Source of the DNA: a virus
IMG/VR virus record: IMGVR_UViG_3300048580_000268
Coordinates: 1 to 55,359 of that record
Strand: one strand, 5' to 3'
DNA length: 55,359 nucleotides
The notes below the pieces were generated by a model. It was not told the DNA's origin and did not search any database. It saw only the letters and a program-made list of their open reading frames with translations. How positions within the stretch are numbered: position 1 is the stretch's first letter; each line of letters opens with the position of its first letter. A program made the translations under genes and the position numbers. Shown piece after piece: positions 39,135 through 47,964 of the stretch.

Positions 39135-40361
39135 TTACTCAACGGAGTCTGCCTCATTTAGATTATTGCTAGATTTCTCTAAAGGCATGTTGCTGTTATT
39201 AAGCTTATCAGCCTTCTCATCAGGAAACGGCTCAATTCCCATAAACCCACGGATTTCATTTGAGGTGAGAATTTCGTTTCTTGTAAACTTGTCGGCAATC
39301 TCAGCAATTTCGCTAACTGGAACAAGCTTGAACGGGTCTTTAAAGTAATAGACCCGCTCTCCTTTAGCTGTACCCATTGGGCCTAAGAATGAGCGTTGCA
39401 TGGCTTCTGTAATAGCCTGAAGGATTGGGTCTATAGACCGGTTATAATAGTTCAGCATAGTCTTTTCATCGGCAGTGCCATTCATTATGTCTTCAGTAAT
39501 ACCCAATTGACCATACAACATCTTAGTCAAATACTCAATTTGCTGTAAAAGATTATTCTCAGCAGGCCTATTTAGCTGAGTAATCTTTTCAGTTGAATCC
39601 GTGTAAGCAATTCCATACTGACTGTCTTTTAACTGCAGTTCAATAGATTCACGTCGAGCTTCTGCTTGCTTTTGTCTTGCCTCGGATTTAATAACATAAG
39701 GAAGTTGTATAATAAGGTCAAGTTTTCCAGAACCAGATTGTTCATCAACCGCATCTAAAAGAGTAAGTTTTCTAATAAGCCTTTGAAGCGTCCCGTTTTG
39801 CTGATTCATTACTGCATATAAAGGATTTTCGACAATAGCCACATAACGCTTTTCTAGGGTTATGTCTTCTCGAAGTCCGGTTGCTTCGTTGTAGAGATTG
39901 ACCTTTACGTGTTTTGGATACCAATCAATAATTTCGCCTACTCGAAGAGTATGAATATCAAATTGCTCATTTGTTGTTGGATCTTGCGTAGTATCGACTG
40001 GCACAATGGCTGCCGCGCCTTTATCAAACAACGTCATGGCAATATCTTGCCGAAATGCTCGTGGACCCTGATCTAGGTTAGGCTCTAAAGTCAGAGCTTT
40101 ACTCAAGCCGCTTTCTTTATCTTCTAAATAACGTTCTTCTTTATCTAGCTGAACGTGTTTGAACCCAACACCAGAAACATCTATACTCATTCTTGTATAA
40201 ATGGAAGTGACGATAGATCGTTCGTTGTAATAGCCTCGGAACCTACTTTGATCTGAGCGAGAAGAATATGACATCCCTCTTGGGGCGCCTACTGTTGACC
40301 ATACACGATCAGTATCTCGAAAAGCATTCCAAGCACTTCTAAGTTTTTCTAGCACTGCCAC
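39135..40361 (-). CDS. Portal protein
   Basis: A 408-residue HK97-type portal: VLEKLRSAWNAFRDTDRVWS, YNERSIVTSIYTRMSIDVS, then the helical core LTKMLYGQLGITEDIMNGTA and NYYNRSIDPILQAITEAMQR, GIEPFPDEKADKL near the end. It forms the 12-fold ring through which DNA enters. Start is GTG with a near-ideal Shine-Dalgarno (AGGAGGTGAT) 5 nt upstream. It sits between the head-decoration gene and the protease-capsid gene. Confidence 0.92.
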   Translation of the reverse strand: MAVLEKLRSAWNAFRDTDRVWSTVGAPRGMSYSSRSDQSRFRGYYNERSIVTSIYTRMSIDVSGVGFKHVQLDKEERYLEDKESGLSKALTLEPNLDQGPRAFRQDIAMTLFDKGAAAIVPVDTTQDPTTNEQFDIHTLRVGEIIDWYPKHVKVNLYNEATGLREDITLEKRYVAIVENPLYAVMNQQNGTLQRLIRKLTLLDAVDEQSGSGKLDLIIQLPYVIKSEARQKQAEARRESIELQLKDSQYGIAYTDSTEKITQLNRPAENNLLQQIEYLTKMLYGQLGITEDIMNGTADEKTMLNYYNRSIDPILQAITEAMQRSFLGPMGTAKGERVYYFKDPFKLVPVSEIAEIADKFTRNEILTSNEIRGFMGIEPFPDEKADKLNNSNMPLEKSSNNLNEADSVE

Positions 40362-40403
40362 TTAGCATCACCTCCTTTTTAAGTAAGTTTAGATGGTTTA
40401 TGA

Positions 40404-40802
40404 TCAGGAGTAAACTCCGAGCTGGTGAAGGATGGTTCCATCAAACCAAAACATAGCAACGCCGTTTGCCGCGAGAGTAATTTCGGCACCAGTCGGCGTG
40501 CTTCCACCAAGGTTGACCGCGCGAGCTGTTCCACCGTTAAACGAAACCGTCGGAGCAGCCGCAGTGTTTCCACTAGTAAACCTAATCGGGACCATAGTAT
40601 TCGCTGATGGTTCGGCTTCTGCAACGGTCTTAGCCGCAGTTCCAATTGCTCCGGCCGCGGTGTAAGCGCCAATCTTTGAATTTCGACCAGTAACAGGAGT
40701 TCCATCCGGATTGAACAGAGCAAAGCGTTCAATAGTCTGATGCTCTTTAAATGCGGCCTGAGTTGAAAGAATTGCCTGAGTAGTTTTCTGATGCTCTGAC
40801 AT
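40404..40802 (-). CDS. Head fibre or decoration-like protein, 132 aa
   Basis: A 132-residue protein: helical start (EHQKTTQAILSTQAAFKEHQ) and a beta-rich domain (PIRFTSGNTAAAPTVSFNGG, EITLAANGVAMFWFDG) ending LHQLGVYS. This resembles the head-fibre C-terminal domains of phages and their fibre-like decoration proteins. It stands next to the portal. AAAGGAG precedes the ATG. Confidence 0.65.
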   Translation of the reverse strand: MSEHQKTTQAILSTQAAFKEHQTIERFALFNPDGTPVTGRNSKIGAYTAAGAIGTAAKTVAEAEPSANTMVPIRFTSGNTAAAPTVSFNGGTARAVNLGGSTPTGAEITLAANGVAMFWFDGTILHQLGVYS

Positions 40803-40825
40803 TGAGCACTCCTTTTTTTGTGGTT

Positions 40826-41323
40826 TTATAGTCTAATATCGTCAAATAAAACTGGGCCTTGTTTAAGAGAAGCTTTAACAAACTTTTTCCCTTTAATAGC
40901 TGCAGTTTGTCCATCTTTGGTTACGTAAATGGTTTTTCTTGGTTTGGCCAGAGCATATTGAAAAGCGGCGTCTAGTTTTTTTTGATCTATTGTTGCTTGT
41001 TTTTTTCGACCACGACGAGTATTTAAGTTTCCGCTTTTTCCTTCAAGTTTACGAAGTGTTTTTTTTGCTGATCTGGCTCGTTGTCGCTTTGAGGCCCCCG
41101 CAGAAGCGTAATCTAAAGCTGCGTTTCTTACTGAATTCTTTTTCGGCTTTGACAGCATAGGAGTTCTGTTAGAAATATTAGTTTGTCTTTGAACTGGGTT
41201 TGCAAATCTTGGGTTTGCTGCTTTAGCATTTGCTATTGCGCTCCTATTTTGATTTTTGCGAACCCCCCACTTCATTCCTTTGACACCAAAGTGTTCAAGA
41301 AAGTCTTCTACTTCTTTATCCAT
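40826..41323 (-). CDS. Head-associated protein with HFGVKGMKWG motif, 165 aa
   Basis: A 165-residue very basic protein. It opens MDKEVEDFLEHFGVKGMKWG, the conserved motif of a group of phage head-associated proteins, then a Lys/Arg/Ala-rich helical body (ASKRQRARSAKKTLRKLEGK) and a short strand end (VLFDDIRL). Two further copies of the motif occur at 41371-41667 and 43433-44335. Highly basic: it may bind DNA in the head. Function unproven. Confidence 0.75.
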   Translation of the reverse strand: MDKEVEDFLEHFGVKGMKWGVRKNQNRSAIANAKAANPRFANPVQRQTNISNRTPMLSKPKKNSVRNAALDYASAGASKRQRARSAKKTLRKLEGKSGNLNTRRGRKKQATIDQKKLDAAFQYALAKPRKTIYVTKDGQTAAIKGKKFVKASLKQGPVLFDDIRL

Positions 41324-41370
41324 TTTAAAGCCTCAAGTCTTTAACTTTTACTCCTTGTTTTAAAAGCGCG

Positions 41371-41667
41371 TTAACTACTTAAAAGATACTCAGCAAATTT
41401 TTTTCCGGCGACTATTGCGGTAACCATAACCGCGTCTTCTAGTTTAATCTTTCGGTCCGATAGTCCCCATAGGTTTTTTTCTGAACCGGCAAGCTCGTTT
41501 TTGTATCTTTCACGAAAACTTTTATTAACGGCCGTTTGTTTGTTATTTGCCTTCGAATTTGTTCGAACGTTTTTATTAGAAACTGCAGCGCCTCGGTTTT
41601 GGCGAACTCCCCACTTCATTCCTTTGACACCAAAGTGTTCAAGGAAGTTTTCTGCATCTTCACTCAT
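41371..41667 (-). CDS. Head-associated protein with HFGVKGMKWG motif, 98 aa
   Basis: A 98-residue protein opening MSEDAENFLEHFGVKGMKWG, then a basic linker (RQNRGAAVSNKNVRTNSKAN) and a C-terminal helix (EDAVMVTAIVAGKKFAEYLL). Its ATG overlaps the terminase stop codon, so it is translated with it. Small sister of the 165-residue and 300-residue motif proteins. Role unknown; probably head-associated. Confidence 0.75.
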   Translation of the reverse strand: MSEDAENFLEHFGVKGMKWGVRQNRGAAVSNKNVRTNSKANNKQTAVNKSFRERYKNELAGSEKNLWGLSDRKIKLEDAVMVTAIVAGKKFAEYLLSS

Positions 41668-43409
41668 TCAAAAGCCTCCTTGTTCAGCTTATAGGCAATG
41701 TAGGCGTCCATTAGAGCAGAGACATTATCAATCTTTTCTTCAGCTCGCTTTTTTAGAAGCTTGCGGTTTCCATTGGTGTCTTCCAAAGTTATTGCGTTAC
41801 CCATAGCAAAAGACATAAGTGACTGATCAAAGAGTAGAACTCGCTGCTCAGCTAGAATTTTCAATTCGCCAAGAGGAACAGATTCCGTCTTTGCTCCCTG
41901 AATAACCTTTTCGATTCCATACGGACCATTCTCAGTTTCCCAACGCTCAACAAACTCTTTAGCATTGTACGGGTCGAAACCAAAAGCCCGGACGTCGTAC
42001 TCATTCTGCTCGATGAAGGCTTCTAAGTCATCATAAACTTCTGTCATGTCAAGGACGTTTCCGTCAAGAACTTGCAATGAGCCTTCATCCATAAACTCTT
42101 GATACTTTATGCGCATTGCTCCAGGCAGTTTCATCAGAGTCAGTGTCGTGATGTAACTTCGAGTCTTAACGCCAAAAGAACCATTTTGTAACGGAAAAAG
42201 GAAAGTGAACGCACAGAAGTCGTCGCCCTGTGAAAGGTCCGCGCCGAGAGCACATGGAACACTCCAGAACTCTCTAGTGCGATGAGGGATGGTTTCTTCG
42301 TATGTGAAGAAGTATGTGTATCCCTCCATAGGAATGCCAAACCGCTTAGCTAAAATATCGTTTCTAGATGCAGGAGCTTTCTCAGCTCTCTCAACATCTA
42401 GATGATACACGTCATAAGTTACGGTTTTACCAAGATTTGGTTGCGCTTTTAGCCACATAGATGGATCATTAACTTCTTCAAGATCATCTAATCGGTAATG
42501 CCAGATTGAAATATGAGGAGCTTGATACTCGCCTTTTAAGATGTTTGCCAACTCCATCTTGATGGTATCGCCAGAGCCATTTCGGACAGTTCCTTCAGAG
42601 CTAATAGCTACAATAAGAAAATCGTCCAGTTTGGATGCGCCCTGCTCGATGGCACCGACAACATCTTCTCGAATATCTCCAGATAACCACTCATCAACTG
42701 TAGAAATTTTAGGTCGAAGACCCTGAAGTTTATTGATCGCCATTGGACGAACTTCAAGCAAAGATCCAGTCAAGAAATTTTCTACACCTTTTTTAGTTGA
42801 TGCGAGCTTAACTCGCTCAACGGCAGATCCAGATGTATTTCGAATAGAGCCTTCGGTTAAAAATTTGAACAAAGGACCACGAGCTCTAGTAATTGCTGTA
42901 CGAAAAGGTGACATTACTTCGTCGGCCTGTTTCATTGTTGGAGCAGTTGTTATCTGATGCGTTGTGGCTGTATCAACATTCAAGAAATATGCTTGTATGC
43001 AAGCTGCATACATTGACTTGGCCGCGCCTCGGGCAACGATCAAATATTGCTTTGTAGTGAGGCGTTTCTTGATTAGTTTCTTAACATATTTACCAGCTTC
43101 GCCGTTAACCCCTGGTTGATACACGCTTCTTTCAACAAAGAAGTACCAGCCAAAGATTTGTTCGGCCCAAACCTTAAATGTTTCTAGTAAATATAAATCT
43201 CCACCATCAGTTAATGTAAGTTCCATCTCACAATATCTAATAAACCCTTCCACCGCATCATCGTCATAATATATGTTAGGGTTCGCTATAAGATCGTCAA
43301 TCCGATTCATTTCTAAAGAGACTTCCCTATTTACAGGTATGTCTCCTCTGAGAACAGAGTCTCGAAATTCCCCGTAATATCTAGGAACAGCGGTGTTCGA
43401 TAAAGCCAA
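41664..43409 (-). CDS. Terminase large subunit
   Basis: A 581-residue packaging ATPase-nuclease. ATPase: a Walker A-like YLIVARGAAKSM (122-133) and ISTVDEWL (235-242, Walker B plus Glu). Nuclease: GADLSQGDDFCAF (389-401, Asp 391) and FGFDPYNAKEF, with DNVSALMDAYIAY near the end. Start is TTG with AAAGGAGG 8 nt upstream. It cuts and pumps DNA into the head through the portal. Confidence 0.93.
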   Translation of the reverse strand: MALSNTAVPRYYGEFRDSVLRGDIPVNREVSLEMNRIDDLIANPNIYYDDDAVEGFIRYCEMELTLTDGGDLYLLETFKVWAEQIFGWYFFVERSVYQPGVNGEAGKYVKKLIKKRLTTKQYLIVARGAAKSMYAACIQAYFLNVDTATTHQITTAPTMKQADEVMSPFRTAITRARGPLFKFLTEGSIRNTSGSAVERVKLASTKKGVENFLTGSLLEVRPMAINKLQGLRPKISTVDEWLSGDIREDVVGAIEQGASKLDDFLIVAISSEGTVRNGSGDTIKMELANILKGEYQAPHISIWHYRLDDLEEVNDPSMWLKAQPNLGKTVTYDVYHLDVERAEKAPASRNDILAKRFGIPMEGYTYFFTYEETIPHRTREFWSVPCALGADLSQGDDFCAFTFLFPLQNGSFGVKTRSYITTLTLMKLPGAMRIKYQEFMDEGSLQVLDGNVLDMTEVYDDLEAFIEQNEYDVRAFGFDPYNAKEFVERWETENGPYGIEKVIQGAKTESVPLGELKILAEQRVLLFDQSLMSFAMGNAITLEDTNGNRKLLKKRAEEKIDNVSALMDAYIAYKLNKEAFE

Positions 43410-43432
43410 ATCAACCGCCTCCTTTTATAGCT

Positions 43433-44335
43433 TTACTTCTTAGGTTTTATTGACTTAGATAGTTTTTCTATTCTTTGTCGGTCTTTGTTTACTTTTATAA
43501 TATCTTCTCTTGAAATTTCTGATTTTGCTTTTTTGGCCTCTTTTTTAGCGTCTTTAACGGCTTTTTTAGTCTCATTAACCACATTTTTGGCAGATTCTTT
43601 ACCACTATTACCGACAGGTATATTGAGCATCTTTTGAACTTCATTTTTGATTACTGCTTTTGTTGCTTCTTTAGCAACTTCTTTTGTTGCCTGAACAAAA
43701 ATATCTTTTGAGGCCCTAGTAAACGCTTCGCCTTTTGTGAGTGGCACCGTTTCTCGGACAAGCTGCGAATACTGCTTTTCTAACTGCATTCTTGCAATCG
43801 CCGACTTGAGCTCATCATCAGTCATTTTTTTAGCTGAGGGTTTTGAGCTCGACGATTTAGTTTTTTCTTTAGCTTCCCGTTCTTTGTCTTTACGGGCTTT
43901 CCAATTTGAGGCCGACCTAGATTTATCTGGAGCTTTTCGAACGCCCCACTTCATTCCTTTGACGCCGAAGTGTTCAATAATATCTTCGGTAACGCCAGCC
44001 GCAAAAACTTCTCCTTGAGCCATAGAACGATTAAGCTCTTCTTGTCTTTTTTTAGCTTTAGCTGCAATGGCACGACCATCAGCTTCTTTTTTTGGAACCG
44101 GCTCTCCCCAAGCGGCAGCCGTTAAAGCAAACCGGGTCGGTTCACCTTTTTCGTCGACAAGTGGTGGATAGTCTTTCTGTCCATAAAATCGAAGTGCCCA
44201 GCTAATCCACCTTTTTTTATCGGCGGTACTAGCCTTAGTGTAATCTTTAACGCCCGGTTTTAAGTTTCCACCAAATTCTTTTCTTCCGGCTGCAGTTAAA
44301 CCACCTTTTGGGTCTTTAAGCGGTGGATTACTCAT
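43433..44335 (-). CDS. DUF6321-like protein with HFGVKGMKWG motif, 300 aa
   Basis: A 300-residue basic protein. Residues 1-90 are a DUF6321-type domain (PKGGLTAAGRKEFGGNLKPG; RWISWALRFYGQKDYPPL; RFALTAAAWGEPVPKKEADG). Then IIEHFGVKGMKWGVRK and a Lys-rich coiled-coil body. Seen in phages between connector and terminase. The motif is internal here but N-terminal in the two smaller sisters, so it behaves as a movable docking tag. Function unknown. Confidence 0.8.
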   Translation of the reverse strand: MSNPPLKDPKGGLTAAGRKEFGGNLKPGVKDYTKASTADKKRWISWALRFYGQKDYPPLVDEKGEPTRFALTAAAWGEPVPKKEADGRAIAAKAKKRQEELNRSMAQGEVFAAGVTEDIIEHFGVKGMKWGVRKAPDKSRSASNWKARKDKEREAKEKTKSSSSKPSAKKMTDDELKSAIARMQLEKQYSQLVRETVPLTKGEAFTRASKDIFVQATKEVAKEATKAVIKNEVQKMLNIPVGNSGKESAKNVVNETKKAVKDAKKEAKKAKSEISREDIIKVNKDRQRIEKLSKSIKPKK

Positions 44336-44676
44336 GTCAACTCCGTTTCTTTAAAAGTTCTTAAACGCCATTCATACTCTGAAATTTGTTCATCCATTGC
44401 GTTCATCAAAAATGACGTGGTTGGCGGGTCAAATAGTTTTCGAACTTTTAAGAAAATATAAGTCTTGACCAGACTCAACTCTGTATCTGGTAACTCTAAA
44501 TCTTCCCATATAGTTTCTTCATCTTCAACCAAAACTAAAGGTGTTGGGCCGATTCCTATCTGATTCAAAGTAGCTAAGGCTGAGTTGATGTGAGTTATGA
44601 TGTCTAAATCAAACGCTTCATAGCCTTCGCTAAGTCCTAGAATTTTTTTCGTGCTAACAAGTATACTAGAATCCAT
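44332..44676 (-). CDS. Head-tail connector (gp6-like), 114 aa
   Basis: A 114-residue all-helical protein: LVSTKKILGLSEGYEAFDLD, IITHINSALATLNQIGIGPT, LVKTYIFLKVRKLFDPPTTS, MDEQISEYEWRLR. This is the pattern of gp6-like head-tail connector proteins. Start at 44676 with AAAGGAGG 7 nt upstream, rather than a longer upstream frame. It overlaps the next gene start (ATGA). Confidence 0.82.
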   Translation of the reverse strand: MDSSILVSTKKILGLSEGYEAFDLDIITHINSALATLNQIGIGPTPLVLVEDEETIWEDLELPDTELSLVKTYIFLKVRKLFDPPTTSFLMNAMDEQISEYEWRLRTFKETELT

Positions 44677-44695
44677 TTGACAACCTCCTTTCGAG

Positions 44696-45106
44696 TTACC
44701 AGAGTTTTGTGTCACCGGGGCTTCTGTTTAAAACAACTGCAGCCAATAAGTTTTTATCCCCATAGTGAATCGCGTTATGCGTTTTGTGGGTCGTCGTTAT
44801 TAAAAATTCAGGGTCTGTTATCCATGATTCGTCATGAATTATGTCTTCTGTTGTCATTGGGTTAAGATGGTGAATTAAAAGATTACTGTGAATTTCATAA
44901 CCATCTATTCCAAGATCACATCCATTGTCCCTTAAAATTACATAATTTCGGACTTGTTTCCAGGCATTTGATTTATAAAAACTTTGATTTAGATAACGGT
45001 CAAACCCAAAAGTAGAGTGGCCAACACTTCCCTCAAGTTTAAGATACTCAAAACGATCTTCAAATGTTTTAAACGACTTAAGCTCAGAATATGTTTTAGT
45101 TTTCAT
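44696..45106 (-). CDS. HNH endonuclease, 136 aa
   Basis: A 136-residue HNH nuclease. Motif: YVILRDNGCDLGIDGYEI, LLIHHLNP (His 79, His 80, Asn 82) and FLITTTHKTHNAIHYG (102-116). This form, with the IHHLNP and HNAIHYG boxes, is found beside packaging genes in many phages, where an HNH nuclease helps the large terminase cut. Unlike the NUMOD4 gene at 3986 it has no homing domain. No clear ribosome binding site is visible. Confidence 0.85.
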   Translation of the reverse strand: MKTKTYSELKSFKTFEDRFEYLKLEGSVGHSTFGFDRYLNQSFYKSNAWKQVRNYVILRDNGCDLGIDGYEIHSNLLIHHLNPMTTEDIIHDESWITDPEFLITTTHKTHNAIHYGDKNLLAAVVLNRSPGDTKLW

Positions 45107-45125
45107 AAGATTATTATTTTATAAA

Positions 45126-45287
45126 TTAAATTGCGTTAAGTTGCGATATGGTAAGTTGAGTATCAATTATTTCCGACTCAATACTAAGTATTGACTCAAT
45201 ATCGCCTACTGATTCTGCAGCAATAAGTTGATTTTGAAGAAATATGAGTCTGGCCGATAGTAAGGTAACCAGTTTTGAAATATTCAT
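45126..45287 (-). CDS. Small helical protein, 53 aa
   Basis: A 53-residue amphipathic helical protein (MNISKLVTLLSARLIFLQNQ...) with many Leu/Ile and Glu/Ser, probably a small coiled coil. It lies directly between the large repeat protein and the HNH gene. Its Shine-Dalgarno is weak (GGAAAA). Confidence 0.6.
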   Translation of the reverse strand: MNISKLVTLLSARLIFLQNQLIAAESVGDIESILSIESEIIDTQLTISQLNAI

Positions 45288-45299
45288 TTTGTTTTCCAA

Positions 45300-47954
45300 T
45301 CACCAGTAGAGGAGGCAGCGGAAGCACTCGGCGAACGACGCCCTGTTGAGCCACAGGTACTTGAGGCCGTCTTTGGTGGTGACGATCTCCATGCGGTTGC
45401 CGATGATCGCTGTCGGTGCGACGTAGGGGTACATCGACCCGCCGTTGACGTTCGCTGTCACCACGTTGAGCGACATGACTCTCTGTGTGGCGTCCTTGTG
45501 GAAGTAGATCCGGTCCACGCCGTCGTAGGCCGTCATCGTGCCGGTCGTCAGTGTCTCGGTCGTGGGCGAAGTCGCGATCGGTGACATGCGGTCGGTGGTC
45601 AGGTCGAGCCGGTCGAAGCCCGCCAAGCCGCCGCCTCTGGTGGCGAACATGTACCGGCCACGAATGTTGACGTTCGTGGTGCCGAACGCCCAGTTGGCGT
45701 TGCAGCCCACAGCCTTCGCCACGCCCTCAAGGATCTGGAACCCGGTGACGTTGGTGGTCGGATTAGCGATCGTTGCGACAGTGAGCGTGTCGGCAGTGTT
45801 GCTGGAGATGGAGACTTCGATGGGTGTGGTGCCGGTCGTGAAGATACGGACACGTTTACCTGAGTAGATATTGACCGGCCAGTTTGCACCCGTCTGTGCG
45901 AGTGTGGTGGTGCTACCGCCAGAGGTAACACCAGCGTGAAGCACCCCCGGTCCACCAGCGGTGCAGATGCTGTAGCGGCTGACACCGTTGGTGGGGGCCG
46001 TGCCGAGACCAGAACCGACGATGGTTAGGGTGGTGGCGGTGTTAGCGGTAATGCGCCCGATCAGCGTCGTTGCGCCACCCGTCGTTCCGCCCGTCGCAGC
46101 AGTCTGAACGTACAGGAAGCGTCCTGCGTGCTCGTCGGTCTGCCACGCCTTCGTGGCGTCAACCAACGTTGTGACCGACTGGGCGGTACCGATTGCGGGC
46201 GAGCCAGAGCCAGCGAGGGAGTAGGTGAACGTCGTAGCCGAGGGCACCGTCGCGATGTTGAAGGTGCCGTTCAGCGCCGTGGTGGTCGTAATGCCAGCAA
46301 CGGTCACCGAGTTACCGACACGGAACTGGTGCGGATGAGAGGTAGTGACCGTTGCTACGTTTGTCGCCCATGTAGCCGAAGCGATCGACACCGGCTGATG
46401 CCCCGCCACGGTAGCGGAGGAACTGCGGGCGATACCCCAATCGACCTGCCGACCCAACGTGGTGACGGTCGACTCCAGATTCATGATCGGCAGGGCGGCG
46501 TTGCCGCCGTTCCACATGAACATCTTGTCGGGGTCACCCTGAATGACATACACGCTGTCGGTGCTTGGAGTAACATCCCATCTCCCGTAGATGCTCAGTA
46601 CTGTCGCCGTGTTGGAAGCGATCGTGCGAACCTGACCGGCACCCGTTCCGTGGAGGATACGAACGGCGTAGTTCTTCCAGCGGTTCTCCGCCCACGTCTT
46701 AGCCGCGTCGGTGAGCGACCCAAGCGTTAGTGGACCTGTCGACGGCTGAGCAGCGGCGGTTGCCGTCCCGGCGTCGAAACCGAGGATCATGTAACGGCTC
46801 GTAGCGTCCGGGTGGGTGGTCCACACCGGGTCGACCGTCAGGTCGGTGGCGGTGTTGGAGGCGATCTTGCGGATCTGGCCGACACCCGTGCCCGAGAAGA
46901 TGTACACCCAGTAGTTCTGCCACTGGTTGACTTGCCACGCCGGGTTGTCCACGCCGCGTGTGGCGTCGACCAGTGTGTGGTTCGTGCCGCCGGTCGCCCT
47001 GCCCCGCTCCCAGATCGAAGCGTTCTCCGACATGCGCTCAAGGCTCATGTCGGTCGCTGCGGCCAGCAGAACGTTCGTGCTGGCGGGCATGATGTACCAC
47101 GTGTCGGTGAGGATGTCGTACATTTGATGCACGAAGAACGGCGCAGCAGCCGTCGAGGTGACCATCGAGATCATGCCCGACTGGATGCGAAACACCGAAG
47201 CGTCGGTGGGCTGCACTCCCCACGCCGAGTCGACGGTGAGCACCTGTGACTCGATCGTGAACGACGCCTGCAAACCGTTGGTGATGACCGGAACGGGGGC
47301 GAAAATGCCGGGGTTGTTGTAGGGCTTGTTCTGCTGGGTCGTGTCACCGAAGGTCAGCACCGTCGCGGTGTTGGAAAGGATGCGGCGGTACTGGCCGACG
47401 CCGGTGCCCGACACGATGCGGGCGGTGTACCCGGCGTACTGGTTGACGCCCCACGCCCGCGCCGTGTCAGTGAACGACAGCGAACCTTGCGTGTTCGTGA
47501 CGGTCGTGACGACGCCAGTGTCATGCACGGTCGGCTCAGCCACACCCGTGATCGTGCGACGCTGACCGGCACCGGGACCGCTGACGATCACCACGTCGTA
47601 GCCGAGCATCGCTTGAGCGGACACTGCCGGGACCGTGAGCGTGTTCGCTCCTGCGGTAATCACATTGCCTTCCGGCCCCATACCACCCATCAGCTTCATC
47701 GATGAGTAGGTCGTCAAGGCAACCGGAGGCGAGGTCAACTGCTGGTACACGTCGGTGAAGGTGTCATAACGCCAGAAGTTCGTCGAGTTGAGCAGGTAGT
47801 AGATGTACCTGCCGTGCTCGGTGCTGAGGAAGTTGGGGTTGTCTGCCGAACAGGTGGACGAGATCGCCGACGACACTGCGGGGGCGAAGCGGGTCCACTC
47901 CCATGTCGGGAGGTCGACCTGTCGGGTAAGGGTGTTGGAGGTCAGGGTGGGCAT
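45300..47954 (-). CDS. GC-rich repeat-containing virion protein, 884 aa
   Basis: An 884-residue protein built from at least six related modules of about 65-70 residues. Consensus: W-x3-Y-x2-Y-x-V-x-I then G-T-G-x-G-Q-x-R-x-I-x-S-N-T-A-T-x-L-T, for example RIVSGTGVGQYRRILSNTAT and RILHGTGAGQVRTIASNTAT. Such beta-rich repeat proteins occur as virion or tail appendage proteins. The gene is much more GC-rich than its neighbours. TGAGGA precedes the ATG. Exact location in the virion is not known. Confidence 0.78.
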   Translation of the reverse strand: MPTLTSNTLTRQVDLPTWEWTRFAPAVSSAISSTCSADNPNFLSTEHGRYIYYLLNSTNFWRYDTFTDVYQQLTSPPVALTTYSSMKLMGGMGPEGNVITAGANTLTVPAVSAQAMLGYDVVIVSGPGAGQRRTITGVAEPTVHDTGVVTTVTNTQGSLSFTDTARAWGVNQYAGYTARIVSGTGVGQYRRILSNTATVLTFGDTTQQNKPYNNPGIFAPVPVITNGLQASFTIESQVLTVDSAWGVQPTDASVFRIQSGMISMVTSTAAAPFFVHQMYDILTDTWYIMPASTNVLLAAATDMSLERMSENASIWERGRATGGTNHTLVDATRGVDNPAWQVNQWQNYWVYIFSGTGVGQIRKIASNTATDLTVDPVWTTHPDATSRYMILGFDAGTATAAAQPSTGPLTLGSLTDAAKTWAENRWKNYAVRILHGTGAGQVRTIASNTATVLSIYGRWDVTPSTDSVYVIQGDPDKMFMWNGGNAALPIMNLESTVTTLGRQVDWGIARSSSATVAGHQPVSIASATWATNVATVTTSHPHQFRVGNSVTVAGITTTTALNGTFNIATVPSATTFTYSLAGSGSPAIGTAQSVTTLVDATKAWQTDEHAGRFLYVQTAATGGTTGGATTLIGRITANTATTLTIVGSGLGTAPTNGVSRYSICTAGGPGVLHAGVTSGGSTTTLAQTGANWPVNIYSGKRVRIFTTGTTPIEVSISSNTADTLTVATIANPTTNVTGFQILEGVAKAVGCNANWAFGTTNVNIRGRYMFATRGGGLAGFDRLDLTTDRMSPIATSPTTETLTTGTMTAYDGVDRIYFHKDATQRVMSLNVVTANVNGGSMYPYVAPTAIIGNRMEIVTTKDGLKYLWLNRASFAECFRCLLYW

Positions 47955-47964
47955 GATATGTTCC

